The position numbers and the translations under genes were made by a program. Positions 22,818-36,037 of a stretch of 64,000 nucleotides of DNA are shown piece after piece. Numbering within the stretch: position 1 is the first letter of the stretch; each line of letters begins with the position of its first letter. The stretch spans positions 40,523,353 through 40,587,352 of the forward strand of contig OX246747.1 in NCBI GenBank assembly GCA_945910005.1, given 5' to 3'. Below the pieces are notes generated by a model, which had not been told where the DNA came from, did not search any database, and saw only the letters and a list, made by a program, of their open reading frames with translations. The DNA is from Isoperla grammatica. Its lineage: Eukaryota > Arthropoda > Insecta > Plecoptera > Perlodidae.

Positions 22818-23017
22818 CGAGTACCAACCCCTAACAACAACCCCCCCACATGAATGATACAAGATGATACACACACGCCGGCAGACTATGAAACTGTGTC
22901 GTTATATGAACAGGAAGACTGCCCGAGTACCAACCCCTAACAACAACCCCCCACATGAATGATACAAGATGATACCCCCCAGTAGGCCACACACGCGCCG
23001 GCAGACTATGAAACTAG
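22818..23017 (+). repeat. two-copy tandem duplication, period about 106 bp
   Basis: The block cgagtaccaacccctaacaa through gatacaagatgatac to cggcagactatgaaact occurs at 22818 and again at 22924, with a small insertion in the second copy. Non-coding. Confidence 0.8.
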
Positions 23018-24217
23018 GCCCCCCCCCGCGGTTACCCCATCAATATTAGAGTACAGCCCTGGCACTATAGAATGCATCACTCTAGTCTCAAGCACCCCGG
23101 CCCGGCACACGCCCACTATAAATCCTAACTAACTTTCCAAACGGTTTAAATGGACGCCCTTTAATGTCGAGAGCAATGCGAAAACTTTACTGAGGAGAAA
23201 TATGCACCAACTTTTGTTATGTGTCTAAAAGTTATAATTTATTTCGTAGATTTTGAGTATTATTTCATTTCATAGACTATTTGGTAGATTTATGGTACTT
23301 TTTTTAGTTTTCGATGTTAATATCTCGTTACAAGTACCTTAAAATACAGATTTAAAATTGATTTCCTTTGGATAAAACTAGAAAATATAAATATCGTTTC
23401 AAATAGTTTCATTTTATCCAAACGTTGTGTTTTAATCTTTATCCTATATCTACTTTTTCATGATCCTAAAATTAAGAAATTTAATTTAATTTCAAAGGTA
23501 CGAACAAAAATCCTTAAAAATCCCTCACGCTTTTAAACTCTGCGTATCGAACACTTTCAATCATATTTTATTCGTAAACAGACAACTTATGTCAGAATGA
23601 ATGAGTACCAAAGATCTTGGAAGCACCCGTGGTATGTCGCAGTTTCAACACCAACTGGTTTCAGCAAAGAGTTTATATTCATTCTCCATTAGAATCTCTA
23701 TACTTCCTCTTTGGAACGCCGCGAAATGTTTGTGACAGTGAAATACTCTCCTCTATTCTTAAAGGATTCAGGCCATGCACAGCACACAAGTCCTATATCC
23801 CTCCCCTATCCCCTATATCCCTCCCTTCTATACCCCTCCCTCATACTTACATATCGTCGGCAGATAAATGTGTTTACGTAATGTACTCTATGCGAATACA
23901 TCAAGCTTTACTAGTTTATGTAAAAACACACTTGGAATAAGAAATGCTAAGAGATATTACAAGATAAAACTACTTTCATGAATATTATATTGGTATTGGT
24001 TAGCTACATACATTACCCTTGACAGTGATGGAGATGTTACTGTATGAAATAAGAAACAAGAATAAGAAGCAAAGCCGAGATTTAGAGATTTTAGACATTT
24101 CTCTTCTTGCAAATAAAGCATAAACATTCTGAAGTTGTAGATGTTAGTGGTTTTAGAACATATCTTTATAAAAAACAAAATTACTAGAGTTTACTCGCTA
24201 TAGTTGTTCTGAAGACT

Positions 24218-24218
<1 letters not shown>
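23018..24218. other. AT-rich unique DNA
   Basis: No gene was recognised. A CT-rich patch with repeated tatccctccc motifs lies near 23795-23840. A 107-codon frame (23617-23940) has no recognisable similarity and is probably chance. Confidence 0.4.

Positions 24219-24276
<58 letters not shown>
24219..24276. repeat. (GA)n microsatellite, about 58 bp
   Basis: Pure dinucleotide array. Confidence 0.95.
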
Positions 24277-24278
<2 letters not shown>

Positions 24279-27200
24279 AGAAGAGCTGTTTCTTTACCCT
24301 GTGATTGATAGAGTGACATCTTAAATATGTTTGAAATCTGACTGAGTGACTGACTGACAATAAACACACAAGAGACAGAAAATAACAAGAAACTCGAAGA
24401 AAAATAATCTTCTTTTCACATTTGATGGATGACTGGAGAATAAATACCTGTTGTGAACGGAATGCTCTCAACAGATCGAGAAGCAGCGTTGTGAATCTAG
24501 CGACTACTTTGTTTACTTTTACGCCATCGTAATAAATAAAATTATGAGTCAATATTCTAACATAAAATCATATAACTTTCCATCTTTTCAATCAGTTACG
24601 TTAGCAAATAAATAATTGGTACAACCATCAGATAAATACCCAAAGATAACAGAACAGGGCTTTTTGGCCACCTTCCCTGGCGAGCCTCCCAATCGTAATC
24701 GCTTAAAATTATTCAAAAACTAAGCGACCGGACATACTAGTAAACGATACACAAGAAAATGCTTATATATAATGTAAATCAACAATGAATCCGAAGCAAA
24801 GAAATTGATTCAGACACATTTTTTATCAGTAGATTGTCAAGTAAAATGGTTAAGTAAATTTAAAGTGAAAGTCTTGATTCACATTTTCTAAATTACTTAC
24901 AGAAGCAATTAAAAATAATTATATATTTAAGTTTAAAGTGGGATAAGGAAGCTGTAATACGCAGCGACGGTGAAAGAGCTCCTTTATGCGGCACTTCAGT
25001 AAATCTCTTTGAGTTGTCTCACTCATATACATAATTGAACAGCCTAGAGCTTTGATCTTGAAAAGGTCATGTGAATCAATAAGTAAACGCTTGTTTAATA
25101 TTCCCTGTACAACCCCCCCCCCTCTCCCCCCCCTGTCCCTGTCCCGCCCACGACAGAGTCGAAACGTCAGCGCAAAGGTTAATGAATATCTTTCAACACT
25201 TTAGTAAGAGTTGCCTTAAGTGTCGACCCACACAGATCTTGAGCACTTTGCTTTAGGCTGTTCACCCCGCTTTACTGTTTCCTTAAAAATGCATAACAAG
25301 ATACATAAAGAGTGAACCTTAATATGAGTCTAATAAAATGTTCAAAAATAAAAACAAAATTCCCACGCATACCTTCTCTATTACGTTTTACATTCACTAT
25401 TCTCTGCCCTGACTTTAGCAAGCAAGATAAATGTATGAAGATTCATATTTTGTATATTGCATTATCAATCAAACCTTTACATATTCAACGGTATTCGATG
25501 CACGATTTTGTTTGTACTCCGGTACAAAACACTCATTTGTACCGGTACACGACAAAAAATAAATCGTAAACTAAAAACTATCAAAGATAATAGTTTGTCC
25601 ACATTTAAACGCACAAAGGTGTGATAACGAAATATTTATAAAATACAAAACTTCAATCATTGATCTTTCTCGTTCTTAGCTTATAAAGGATACAAATGAT
25701 TAACTTTTCTTTTTATTGATGATTATTCACAAGGCCTCAACCGACGGTAGGCAATGTTTTAGTGAGCGTGTTTCAAGTGGCTCAGATAAAATGACTGCCA
25801 ATTTATATTCTCACCGCTCTCACCCCCTCGAATTTTGAAACCTCTCCAAAAACTATATCAAGAAGAAAATGAGAAAACGAGCTAATAGGATAATAAACCA
25901 CCTTGTTGAGGTGAAAAGACGGAAGAGAAATTTTCCTCGCGGGGGGTGGGAAGAAGAAAATTGGGTAGCTTAATATACACCCTCACACCTATCCAATCAT
26001 CTTCGTTGTTTCTCACTTCACCTAGATGAAAGCTGACAGCTACCGGTGAGGGGGTAGACTGACGTATTGGATGTGGAACTATATTAGTTATATCGTCTCG
26101 AAAGTGAGTAGGTGAGCGATCGGTCTATTTACATATTGCGTGGAGGAATATGAGTTGTCAGACGCGATCCAACAACGCGTATGTTGTATCGGCTGGGGAA
26201 TATACGCACAATAGACGCACATGCGGCTCTCTATTTTTATATTCACTCACTTGGTTCCGCTACATGTTCACAAATTGAGTAGAACACGTCAAATTTTAAT
26301 AATATAATTTAATATCTATCGTACAATTCAGTTAAAAACTTATTGCCTTCATTGTTTCTATAAAATGCCAAGGATAAAATAGACAGTATTTTCACAGAAA
26401 ACTGTTTTATAGCAACATTTTTAAAACGTCCCAAGCTATTTATTTTTTCTAATATACAAAGGCAAAACGAAATGTGTGCTGTTGTTATTTGTAGACATCC
26501 AACGCAAGGGCGGAAATTATCCCCAAATGATACGACGAAACTCGAGCCATTCCGGATGCAGCCGACTTTATCCGAGTAACACAAACAAACGGATAGCCAA
26601 CATACAAGCCTAATCACCGACCGACCAATCACAATTAACCGTCACAGTGTCAATACCTGTTACACCTACATCACTTGTCGACCCTAAATCAGCCAAGTGT
26701 TTCCTGTTTGCGTTCACAATCAATGTCCCGCGCGTTATCGGGAGGTGTGAGGGGGGTGAGCGGTTCTCTCAATAGAATGCGCTGCTAATCGCGCTGACCA
26801 ATCACAGAGAAGGCAACTACTGACTGATACCACACGTAACTGCTGTGTGAGGTACGACTCTTGAAATACATGAAAGGGAAAGCTATACTCTGTAACAGGG
26901 TTGCTGTAGTTCCAGGCAATGCCGCTTCCCTAATATTCATTCTCCCACCCTCGTCTCAGACCCAACGCGCAGGGAAATGCCTCCCTGGTATCAAAACGTT
27001 CACGGAATTATTAAAAACACACTTTATTTTACTCAATTCTACATAAACTGTTGAATTTTAACTAGGAAAACGCTCTGTTTGACGCGTTGATAAGCGAGCG
27101 CGTCAATATCTACGAACTTTCTGGCGAAAAGATTTCAATGCTAATACAAACAACAATTAACATCAATTCAAGAATGCGCATTGCAAAAATGTTTCTAATT

Positions 27201-27345
27201 TCCATAGCTATTATACTTCCCGACATTGTTGGATGCAGTGCCATGTGCGTTGCTAAGAATTTTCGCTGTCATGTTTTCGCCGCGGTCCGCCACCGTTACT
27301 AACAGTTATTGACAGCAATAGAAATGTAATTTCTGCCTCTTATAC
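24277..27345. other. intron-like AT-rich DNA, no gene seen
   Basis: A C-rich patch lies at 25110-25140. Motif accaatcacagag occurs near 26800 and accaatcac near 26624. The frame at 26309-26632 (minus) has a hydrophobic start but no family I recognise. Confidence 0.4.
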
Positions 27346-27771
27346 GTATCGGATCGCGTTTACGTTAGTATATTCGTAACCGGACAAAAATTTACTATAA
27401 CATAGCCACCTCACATTTTGCCGTAACTGTGTTTCAAAAATATATTTTCGAGTAACTTTTGTGTAACTTTGCCAATATTTATCAGATCGCCATTACATTA
27501 ACATATTCGTAACCGGAAAAATCTGTAAAAAAATCTGGCTATCTCACATTTTGCCGCTATTTTGTTTCAGAAAAATATTTTGCAGTAACTATGGTGTAAC
27601 TTTGTAACTTTTCAAACGATTTTGCCTCAAAACTATACACCTTCAATCCACAGCGAGGCTTGTGGATGGTCCAAATTTCAAGTTGATCGGACTTTCCGTT
27701 CGACCGCTATCGACGGACATAAAAAAAAAAACAAACAAACAAACAAACAAACAAACAAACAAAAAAAAAAC
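27346..27771 (+). repeat. diverged tandem pair ending in an (AAAC)n tail
   Basis: Two diverged copies about 135 bp apart share a gatcgc block, atattcgtaaccgga, ctcacattttgccg and gtgtaacttt. A region with ttcaagttgatcgg and gacggacata leads into A-rich (AAAC)n (27719-27770). An A-rich simple tail after a conserved 3' block is typical of a retroposed (LINE- or SINE-like) insertion; this assignment is inference. Confidence 0.5.
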
Positions 27772-28811
27772 AGATCGAAGTGCCATAAGAGTCAAGTGGA
27801 AACGCTCGCTTCGCTCGCTTAATGAAAGTTGATCTTTGAATTTTGTCTGTACGACGAAAAGTACGCGTTTTACGAGGGTACGTTCGTTGCAACGTTGAAA
27901 ATATGATAAAAGCAATTCTGTAGCAACCAGAGGGTTCCTTAACTAAGGGACATCTCTGCATCCGGGACAAATACAGTTAATAACGTCAATTGTAAATAAA
28001 CTCTCTTATATTCTTTATAAATAGCAGATTTTCATCGCCAGACGTTACGGAGTATTATAGGGTCTTTGTTGAGTTGTAGAAGCCGCTTACAGTATGGACA
28101 TCAAAATATACTCTCTACATAAACATGGTCCAAATGTTTATGTACGAACAACATGTTCCACAGCCTTCTCAACGCATGTAAGCCTGATTCACCGCCGCCT
28201 GAAGAAAGCGCGTCTGTTGGCGAGAGATACGGTTGGAAGGCTGTGGAAAGTAAGCCCAGTATTACTGTCTCCTCCCACTGACGAGACTTACAGTAAACAA
28301 ACGTCATGTTTAACAGTTCGTATGTATCGAGAGATGCGTATGTGAATATTTTCTGCGAGTATATTGATTCGTCTGGTATAAGAACGCCCGATATAGGTGT
28401 AGTTCAACGGTTACACGCATACTACAAATATTACATCTTTTTTCTATGCAATTTATCGAAGATTACTTGTTTTTTCATGTTTTCTATACATGTGGCAAAG
28501 TGGCATACATTATTTGCAAGACAGTATAGATGAATATGTGACAACAGTAACTATTTACAATCGAAGTTCAATAATGTTATATTTTTAGATAAAATAGCAT
28601 CAAAACTTAATTAACTGGACGATATGAGTTTAAATACTAGGATTCAAGTCTGTTATTTCACTGTTTTGTAACAAGATTGTTATAGAGATGTAAGTGTTCT
28701 TAGCATTGGTTTAAGTTGTGAAAACAAATGGGAATTTATTGACAATGATAACGTTTAAAGACAGGAAAGTCTGGAGATTTTGAATGCAAATATCTCAAAA
28801 TGTATCATCGA
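27772..28811. other. unique DNA, no gene seen
   Basis: Short frames only. A cgctcgcttcgctcgctt stretch near 27804 resembles the arm core of the ATGCTACG palindromic MITEs but lacks the rest of the element. Confidence 0.35.
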
Positions 28812-28851
28812 TCCCTACTTTAATATTCTAGAGTCTAGAATATTAAGTAGG
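28812..28851. repeat. palindrome, about 18-bp stem and 1-nt centre
   Basis: TTAATATTCTAGA is followed after one base by its exact inverse, and the pairing extends outward with one bulge to cctact and agtagg. It is too tight to form a normal hairpin loop in RNA and fits better as a DNA palindrome. Confidence 0.8.
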
Positions 28852-28959
28852 ACTACTTAGTACTTAGTCTTGCATGCGACAGTGAAGTTATGAGTGAGCT
28901 TGTTAACAAAAGCCAACCTTACTCGGATCCAGTCAGTCCTTGGCAGCGGAGGTATACAT

Positions 28960-29275
28960 AAATCACGAAAGAACTACTTTCCATTCAAGACACCATAAAT
29001 ATACTAGTCCTCATCTCCTCCGCCGCCGCGCCACTGTTCCTTATTCACTCGACTCGATTCTTTTCCCTTCCGATTAGCCTCGTTGCATAAATATGCGCGC
29101 GTATAGACAGAGAGTAGCGGGCGGTGTGTTTGCTCTGCTTCGCAAGGCGGTGAGCTGCGCCCGCGGCATTCAGAAGGCTGTGATGCTAATTGTATGCAAA
29201 TCCAGCCGAAGATAACTGAAGCGTTAATGTTGTTGACTCTCCCCCGAGGGGTGGGGGGGGGTGGGGGGGGGGGGC
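28960..29275. promoter_or_regulatory. CpG-rich promoter- or enhancer-like patch
   Basis: CpG density rises sharply against the AT-rich surroundings. The patch contains a TATA-like cataaatatg (29086), a consensus octamer ATGCAAAT (about 29194) and ends at a long G-rich run. No adjoining exon could be assigned, so the direction and target are unknown. Confidence 0.3.
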
Positions 29276-29790
29276 GAATAAACAGGCTTCGAGTTTCTTG
29301 CCGAGCGTTTACGAAGTCGAGAAGCGAACAGAGATGAGAATTGAGGCAGCGTTTGAATGAAATAAGGAACGACGGAAGAGGAACCGGGGAATGGATTCAC
29401 GCAATGCACAGTCGAAATAAGGAACGGTGCAACTCGAACCAAGAGGTTATTTACATGAAACTTCTGCCTCATCGTAAGAGAGCAAATCTTGAGTCTGCTA
29501 AACTTAAGTAACAATTCCCTCCTCTATATATGCAATTAATAAGCCTCTGTATTATCTACTGAGTAATCAGAACTGATTTTACTGCCACTGTCAACATGCA
29601 TTACGAGTTTCATATTGTCATAAATTCCCTCACATTCAAGCTATTCCTGTCCAACACACAACGCAAGACGGAAAAAAGTTCACGCCCTCAATAAAGCACT
29701 ATTTTCTTGACTTGTCTTCTGAAATCATACCACGCTCTGCATAAAACGCGACCTTCCTCCCTTAACACGAGACAATAAAACGTTATTTAT
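29276..29790. other. unique DNA, no gene seen
   Basis: No repeat or coding sequence was recognised. Confidence 0.35.
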
Positions 29791-29875
29791 GTATCCCTCC
29801 GCCGTCGTCGGCGCCGACAGCGCTCACGCGGCGATACATCAAACCTCTCGCCGCCATTTTACCACCCGAAGATAA
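29791..29875. promoter_or_regulatory. CpG-rich patch with YY1-like motif
   Basis: Contains cgccgtcgtcggcgccgac and cgccgccatttta. The latter read on the minus strand, AAAATGGCGGC, matches the YY1 consensus and could place a start codon, but the frame it opens is only 24 codons long. Possible promoter; weak support. Confidence 0.25.
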
Positions 29876-31864
29876 CTTATGCGCTGAATTAAATCATGGC
29901 TACGTTACCGGTCGACTGGCCATGAAACATTAGCCATGAAACATGGCTTGAGCCGACGCAGCTGCCCTGGCCTAGCGATCTCACCAACTATGCGGGAGAT
30001 ATATGGAAATGTTACACAAGTATCCCAGCGCGAATGAACTTGTGTTATAACTTGGGGTAGGGGGAATCATACGAACAACCCCTTCTACACCACTAATTCT
30101 CCATCTTATTAAACCCACCCCGTCATTCTATAATATGCGCTTCCCTCTGGAATACTATGGCACGATACTTCATCAAAATGTTCTATTGGCAATTTTCACA
30201 CATCTCGTTGTTATTCAAAAGGGTTATTATGTAAAATAATAACGCCATGTGTTTACGAAGGAGTCTTGTGTGATGTTTAGTTTACAGGCGATGTTTCTTT
30301 GGTGTCTTTTGGGGGAGTAACATCGCATGTTAACAACATGGAAAATACATTTCAACAACCGTAATAATAACAAAACAAATTGTTACGTTCTACAATCAGC
30401 TACCAGATGACTCAGAGAGCCTAGGGTCCTTAAAGCTTCTAGCCATTCAACCTCACGGAAATAATAAGCTAAGCGTTTTTATTTTTATTATTACTGAAAA
30501 CAAGATGCAAATATAAAATTCGCAAGTTGCTGAATATTTAGTACATATGTTAGATAAGTAAATGAAGAATGGAGAAAACATGGAGTGTTTTCATCGCACA
30601 CAAACAACAAATGTTAGGATATCTTCGCGAAATAGGCCACGACCTTCCATATTCAATTAATAATCAGTACACGTCACAAGCAATACGTAGGTATTCAATT
30701 ACATTATAAACATGAAGTACCGCACTCCAAGGCTTGTTGAGTGGTTATCTTTCAAATCTTTCACACCCTCTCCCCCTCCAGCGCTTTAAATTCTCCACAA
30801 ATTCCCCTGCCCACAGTAATCGTTTCCATTTGAAACAGTCTTCTTTGTTTTTTGTGTGTTTGATTTTCTTGTGCTCGTATCTCACTCCAAAGATCTTAAC
30901 TAGATGTCACTCCAAAGAACTTAACTAGGTGTTATATAATAGTGAGCAAAGCCTTTACAACGTTTCTTCACAAAGATGTTCTCTTCTCCAGACTAATCGG
31001 TTTAATTATACCTTACAGCCAGAAAGAACATTGACATTAAAGTTAACAAGAAGGTAGATTTCCTTTACTGTAATCGTAACACAAAACAAATTGCGTGTTA
31101 CTTCGTTTGCCACTTATCATTTGTCTGTTTAATACGTTTCCTCGCTTCCCCAGTCAAAGATCTTACAAGACTCTTCGTATTATCTTTCTCGTGAGGTTGA
31201 TCTACAAAGAAAGATTATTATGAACTTTGAATTTGTGATTTACAACTGTGGTTGAGATGAAACCAAAGAGGTTCACCGAAGATAAGGAACTTTACCGAGC
31301 TCTTTGGGTAAATATTAGTTCAAACTAGGGACGATTGCCAAAACATTTTGCAATAAGTTTGCATGAAGTTATGTTCGAAGTGTAGATCAAATCGTTACCA
31401 TTAGTTATATTCTGTTCCAAAGAGATAACACTGATTTGAATACGGTATAGTTTATATTGATTTGAGAGATGCGAGTATATCACTATTATCTCGAAGTGAA
31501 AGTTCGGTACCTACCGTACCTCTCTTATCTCAAACATTTTAAGCATCTCTTATTGTTGCCCTAAAAACATTGGTAAAAAACTAAAAATCGACAACATTTA
31601 ACTAAAAATCGACTACATTTGTTATTATTATGCAAAAACGAAGCTTGTGAACAACTAAATTGTGTCAGAATGGCTTAATAGAAATAAAACATGACGAATG
31701 ATCAAATTATTAAAATGTGAAATGAAATTTAACTTGTACACTCGCAACGCGTTACGATTGAACCTACTCAAGACTATTTACTGCTTCATGTCTACCTCGA
31801 AGACAGGGTGAGGTATTTAGACGAAGAGACAGGGACAGACAGGGAGAGAGAGACAGACAGAGAG

Positions 31865-31868
<4 letters not shown>
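29876..31868. other. AT-rich unique DNA
   Basis: A 26-bp direct duplication (tcactccaaagatcttaact, then tcactccaaagaacttaact) lies at about 30880-30931. No gene was recognised. Confidence 0.4.

Positions 31869-31940
<72 letters not shown>
31869..31940. repeat. (GA)n microsatellite, about 72 bp
   Basis: Nearly pure GA array preceded by imperfect gacaga and gagaga units from about 31832. Confidence 0.95.
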
Positions 31941-31943
<3 letters not shown>

Positions 31944-32450
31944 AATGTTCCAGGACAACGAGATGTCTTGTTCGTGTAAAAGGAAGGAGGGGGAGGAGGG
32001 GGAGATTGTTCCCGTCGAGTTGGCACAACTGCTGGGGGGGGGGGGGCTATTATCGCTGCTGATCTGAACTGGGCCTGGGATTTAACCGACTGTTGATGAG
32101 GGGGGAGGAGGTGGGGGGGGGGGGGAGAACGTTGTCGTGGTCAATACACTTTCTAAAGTAGGCTCTCAACAGTAGCCAAGGAATCAGTTGTTTAATCTAG
32201 TTGAAATTGATTCACATGATAGTTTTAAGGGCTAAATGCACAACCATTCATAAGTGTAGAGTCCCTCAACTGGTTGCTATGCTATTTCCGTTTAGAAAAA
32301 CACATTTCTTATACATATTATGTACAGACAGCTCATGTATTCGCCTCGTATGACAGGCAGAGCTCGCTGGATCCATTCTAAACCGGGCCAAGACGGGATA
32401 TGATTTTGATAACCGAAAAAGAACGAAGCCCTAGATCGTCATAAGTGTTA

Positions 32451-32605
32451 TTGGAGACTCAAACTAACACATAGATAGCGCTGCTAGCAACACCCTTATC
32501 TGCGCCATTGATGATTTAACAATAAAGCAACAATGAACAATTGACAGATAAACTCATCCTTATAGTAGTTTCTTTTCTTGCCACCAGAATGCGTCTAGTC
32601 TATTT
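32451..32605 (+). repeat. interspersed repeat, ttggagactc family, copy 1
   Basis: Contains attggagactc, agatagcgctgcta, atctgcgccattgat, a caacaatgaac block and ccaccagaatgcgtctagtc. Parts of the same order recur at 56965-57085 and, inverted, at 52818-52915 and about 49640-49740. Non-coding and of unknown class. Confidence 0.55.
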
Positions 32606-33054
32606 TTAGGGGCCAATATATAGAGATGTTGATGCTTCCAGTAGGCCGTGATATAACACAACGATTCAACGGGCCGTTATTACAACTAGTGTGCAGTTAA
32701 CTTTTATGTGTTCGAATAACTTCATTCCGCCATCATGGTAACCACCAATAACTTTGCTGAAATCGTCTTCATAATCTCCAAATAGTTGGGTTTAGATTTC
32801 ATTCTTATATGGTAATACCGCTATTCACTTAAGTTATCGACATAAACTGTTACATAAACCATCCCTTGAAAGCCTTATTGCAAACCGATCCAGCTGATGT
32901 AGATACTTACTCAAATACGTAGTACAGTATTCACCATAAGTACGAAGCAGTATCTTGAATGTTGTAAGTCTGGACACTGACAGGTTCCGCTCATAAAAAC
33001 TGACACTAATTCGAACCTAACATTAAGAACGAGCTGAACTTTATGTGATGATTT

Positions 33055-33254
33055 NNNNNNNNNNNNNNNNNNNNNNNNNNNNNNNNNNNNNNNNNNNNNN
33101 NNNNNNNNNNNNNNNNNNNNNNNNNNNNNNNNNNNNNNNNNNNNNNNNNNNNNNNNNNNNNNNNNNNNNNNNNNNNNNNNNNNNNNNNNNNNNNNNNNNN
33201 NNNNNNNNNNNNNNNNNNNNNNNNNNNNNNNNNNNNNNNNNNNNNNNNNNNNNN
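33055..33254. other. assembly gap, 200 N
   Basis: Exactly 200 N. The round number suggests an arbitrary gap size, so the true distance is unknown. Reading frames spanning it are meaningless. Confidence 1.
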
Positions 33255-33424
33255 ACGAGGTTTGAAGTACCATCGTTTTCAACCACGTCTGTCTCACCAA
33301 GCAAAGAAAATCTCGTTTTCCGCGATACTCTGACGTAAAAACAATAAACCCCAAAAACAACAACTCCCATATATTTATTTCCACCTCGAGGTAACCATGT
33401 TCCTCGTCGTAAGATCCCCCCCCT

Positions 33425-33440
33425 CCCCCCCCCCCCCCCC
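33425..33440. repeat. poly(C) tract, 16 bases
   Basis: Homopolymer directly after a shorter C run, followed by an (AC)n stretch to about 33460. Confidence 0.9.
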
Positions 33441-33803
33441 AAACAACCACACACACACACACCTAGGGGAATACAATAACACATCTCAACAACATCTTTA
33501 AACTTAAGTTGTTAAAACTTTCAAAGAAACGACCTCGCCGAGTTGTTTGCACTCGTAGCTTCACGTTCACGCCGCAAAGTGCGCCACAGTATCGTAACCA
33601 TGGTAACAGTGCAAAGCACTTCACGTCGCGCGATATATCTCCGGCAGCGCCGCTGGTGTCGCCTACAGGAACTAGAGTCGAGTCACCGCCACCACGATAC
33701 TCACATCACATACTTTAGAGTGCGGCGGTTCGAGTGTGCACGGGCTACTTTAGGTTTTAGTTTTCGTTTTGCTTTCGTATCGCGTTTTGCGCTGCAATGT
33801 TTC

Positions 33804-33847
33804 ATGGCGGATTATAATCATGTACTCCACGGTAGAGTGAAGAGAAG
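33804..33847 (+). CDS. candidate short first coding exon (uncertain)
   Basis: ATG GCG GAT starts a 15-codon frame ending at a good splice donor, AGAAG followed by GTAAAT (33848). Upstream (33540-33800) the DNA is CpG-rich with many TCG and GCG steps, as in a promoter. The peptide (MADYNHVLHGRVKR) is basic at its end and I do not recognise it. The exon would break in codon phase 2. The support is only the context, the start and the donor; transcript data are needed. The longer 102-codon frame containing it starts too far upstream to be convincing. Confidence 0.2.
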
Positions 33848-34384
33848 GTAAATTAATACCTTCCAAACACAAAGAGACAAAAAAGAAACTATAGACTGTA
33901 TGAAAAGCAATCAATATGATGGAATTGATGTCACCCTCACCTGCTTCATAATCACTCGACTGTGCGAGCACTTGTGCTCTAGTTACAGAGTCGATATACA
34001 AATAAAAGGAAACAAGTACGTGACGCGAGCGCACAGTTTCTGAACCAATCAGAAGACTCGGATTCGCACAAACAGGAGACGTCGCAAATTAAGCGATCTG
34101 TAAAAATGTTTTTGCTTTCGTCGTCCGTTTGACGCATTTTTTTACACAACAAAGTATACAAAATAATGAAAGTAATGTTTATAATCGTTTTAGATCGTTG
34201 ATGAAGTTACAAAATGAGCAATTATACAGATTTTGATGGATCAATCCTGGTTTCTGGCAAAATGTGACACATTTCTGTTAAAATCATTTATAAGTAGGTA
34301 ATAAACACGATTCTTATAGTATAAACATGAACATGTAAAGCACCATTATATTATATACCATATGTATGTATAATTGGAAATAAA

Positions 34385-34538
34385 GCCAGAATTACACGGT
34401 CAAACTTTTTCATCCAATTCCTTGAATTCAAGGACAAATTCCTATTGTTGTATTTGACTACATACTGACTGTTTTTGATGCGCTTTTGTCCTTGAATTCA
34501 AGGAGTTGGATGAAAAACTTTGCCCGCGTAATACAGGC
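34385..34538. mobile_element. foldback MITE, GCCAGAATTAC termini
   Basis: The left half (gccagaattacacgg, then catccaattccttgaattc) is mirrored on the right (gaattcaaggagttggatg, then gcgtaatacaggc). It is about 154 bp, with arms of about 50 bp and an unpaired centre. Non-coding. Confidence 0.75.
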
Positions 34539-35311
34539 TGAACATAAACATGTTTCAGTAGGGGGTGAAGGAACATAGCAATGAAAGCTTGCATACATAA
34601 GAATAATGTGAAAAAGGGTATAAAGTATAAACTATGACGTTTAATTGTGTATTAATAGGTGTCATGTCACTGTTACCAAACACAGACATAGGCGTTGACA
34701 TCGCTCCAGTCTTACCAACAAAACAAACAACACATTTGTCTCACACAAGCAGATAAACTCGAGATAAATCTCCCGTGTTTTTCACCGCCACCCAAACTTC
34801 CACCGGCCGAGATTGTTTACAACGGAACAAAAACAATTCTTTTCAAACTCTTTGCTCCACCGCCGACGTCACATTGCCAAAGGTTAACAACCCAATCCAT
34901 ATAGATTAGCGGCCCCCCTTGTTTTTCTACACAAACATCTTAGTACGGGGAGCTAAAAAAAAAAACTCCCTACGAGGCAAAACTCTTAAAAAGTTGGCCA
35001 TCTTTGTCAGTTTCAATTACCCGCGGGTGATGTATATGCCCGAACCAAAGCACTGATGCGGCGAGCGAGTGGATCATCTTCTCCTTGTTCCTTTTAACGT
35101 CTTTGTCTCGCGCGAGATGATGGTTTACGACAGCGCTGCGGTCGGCTGGGCTTAGCATTTCCAGGGTGATGATAAATAATATGATCACGTGGGGGAGGGG
35201 GGGGGAATGTCATTACGGCTTACTGATTCTACTTCCGTTCGTTGGTTCTGCACCAGGTAGTAAAAATGACACCGGGAGGGATTATGTCAAGAGAGATTGC
35301 CGATAGATGTG
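34539..35311. other. unique DNA, no gene seen
   Basis: No repeat or coding sequence was recognised; a short CpG-richer patch lies near 35020-35170. Confidence 0.35.
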
Positions 35312-35380
35312 GCTTCATGGTAGCAAGCTGGTCTCTTTATCTTGGAGGTTGCCGGTTCGAGTCCACCCATTGAACTATTA
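35312..35380 (+). repeat. tRNA-like sequence (possible SINE head)
   Basis: TGGCTTCATGGTAGCAAGC resembles a polymerase III A box and GGTTCGAGTCC is a canonical B box about 35 bases on. The T arm and anticodon arm do not pair properly, so it is a tRNA-derived or decayed copy and not a working tRNA gene. Confidence 0.45.

Positions 35381-36037
<657 letters not shown>

Noticed and set aside
32911..33484. Long frames spanning the N stretch
   Set aside because: They are open only because the gap is unknown sequence.
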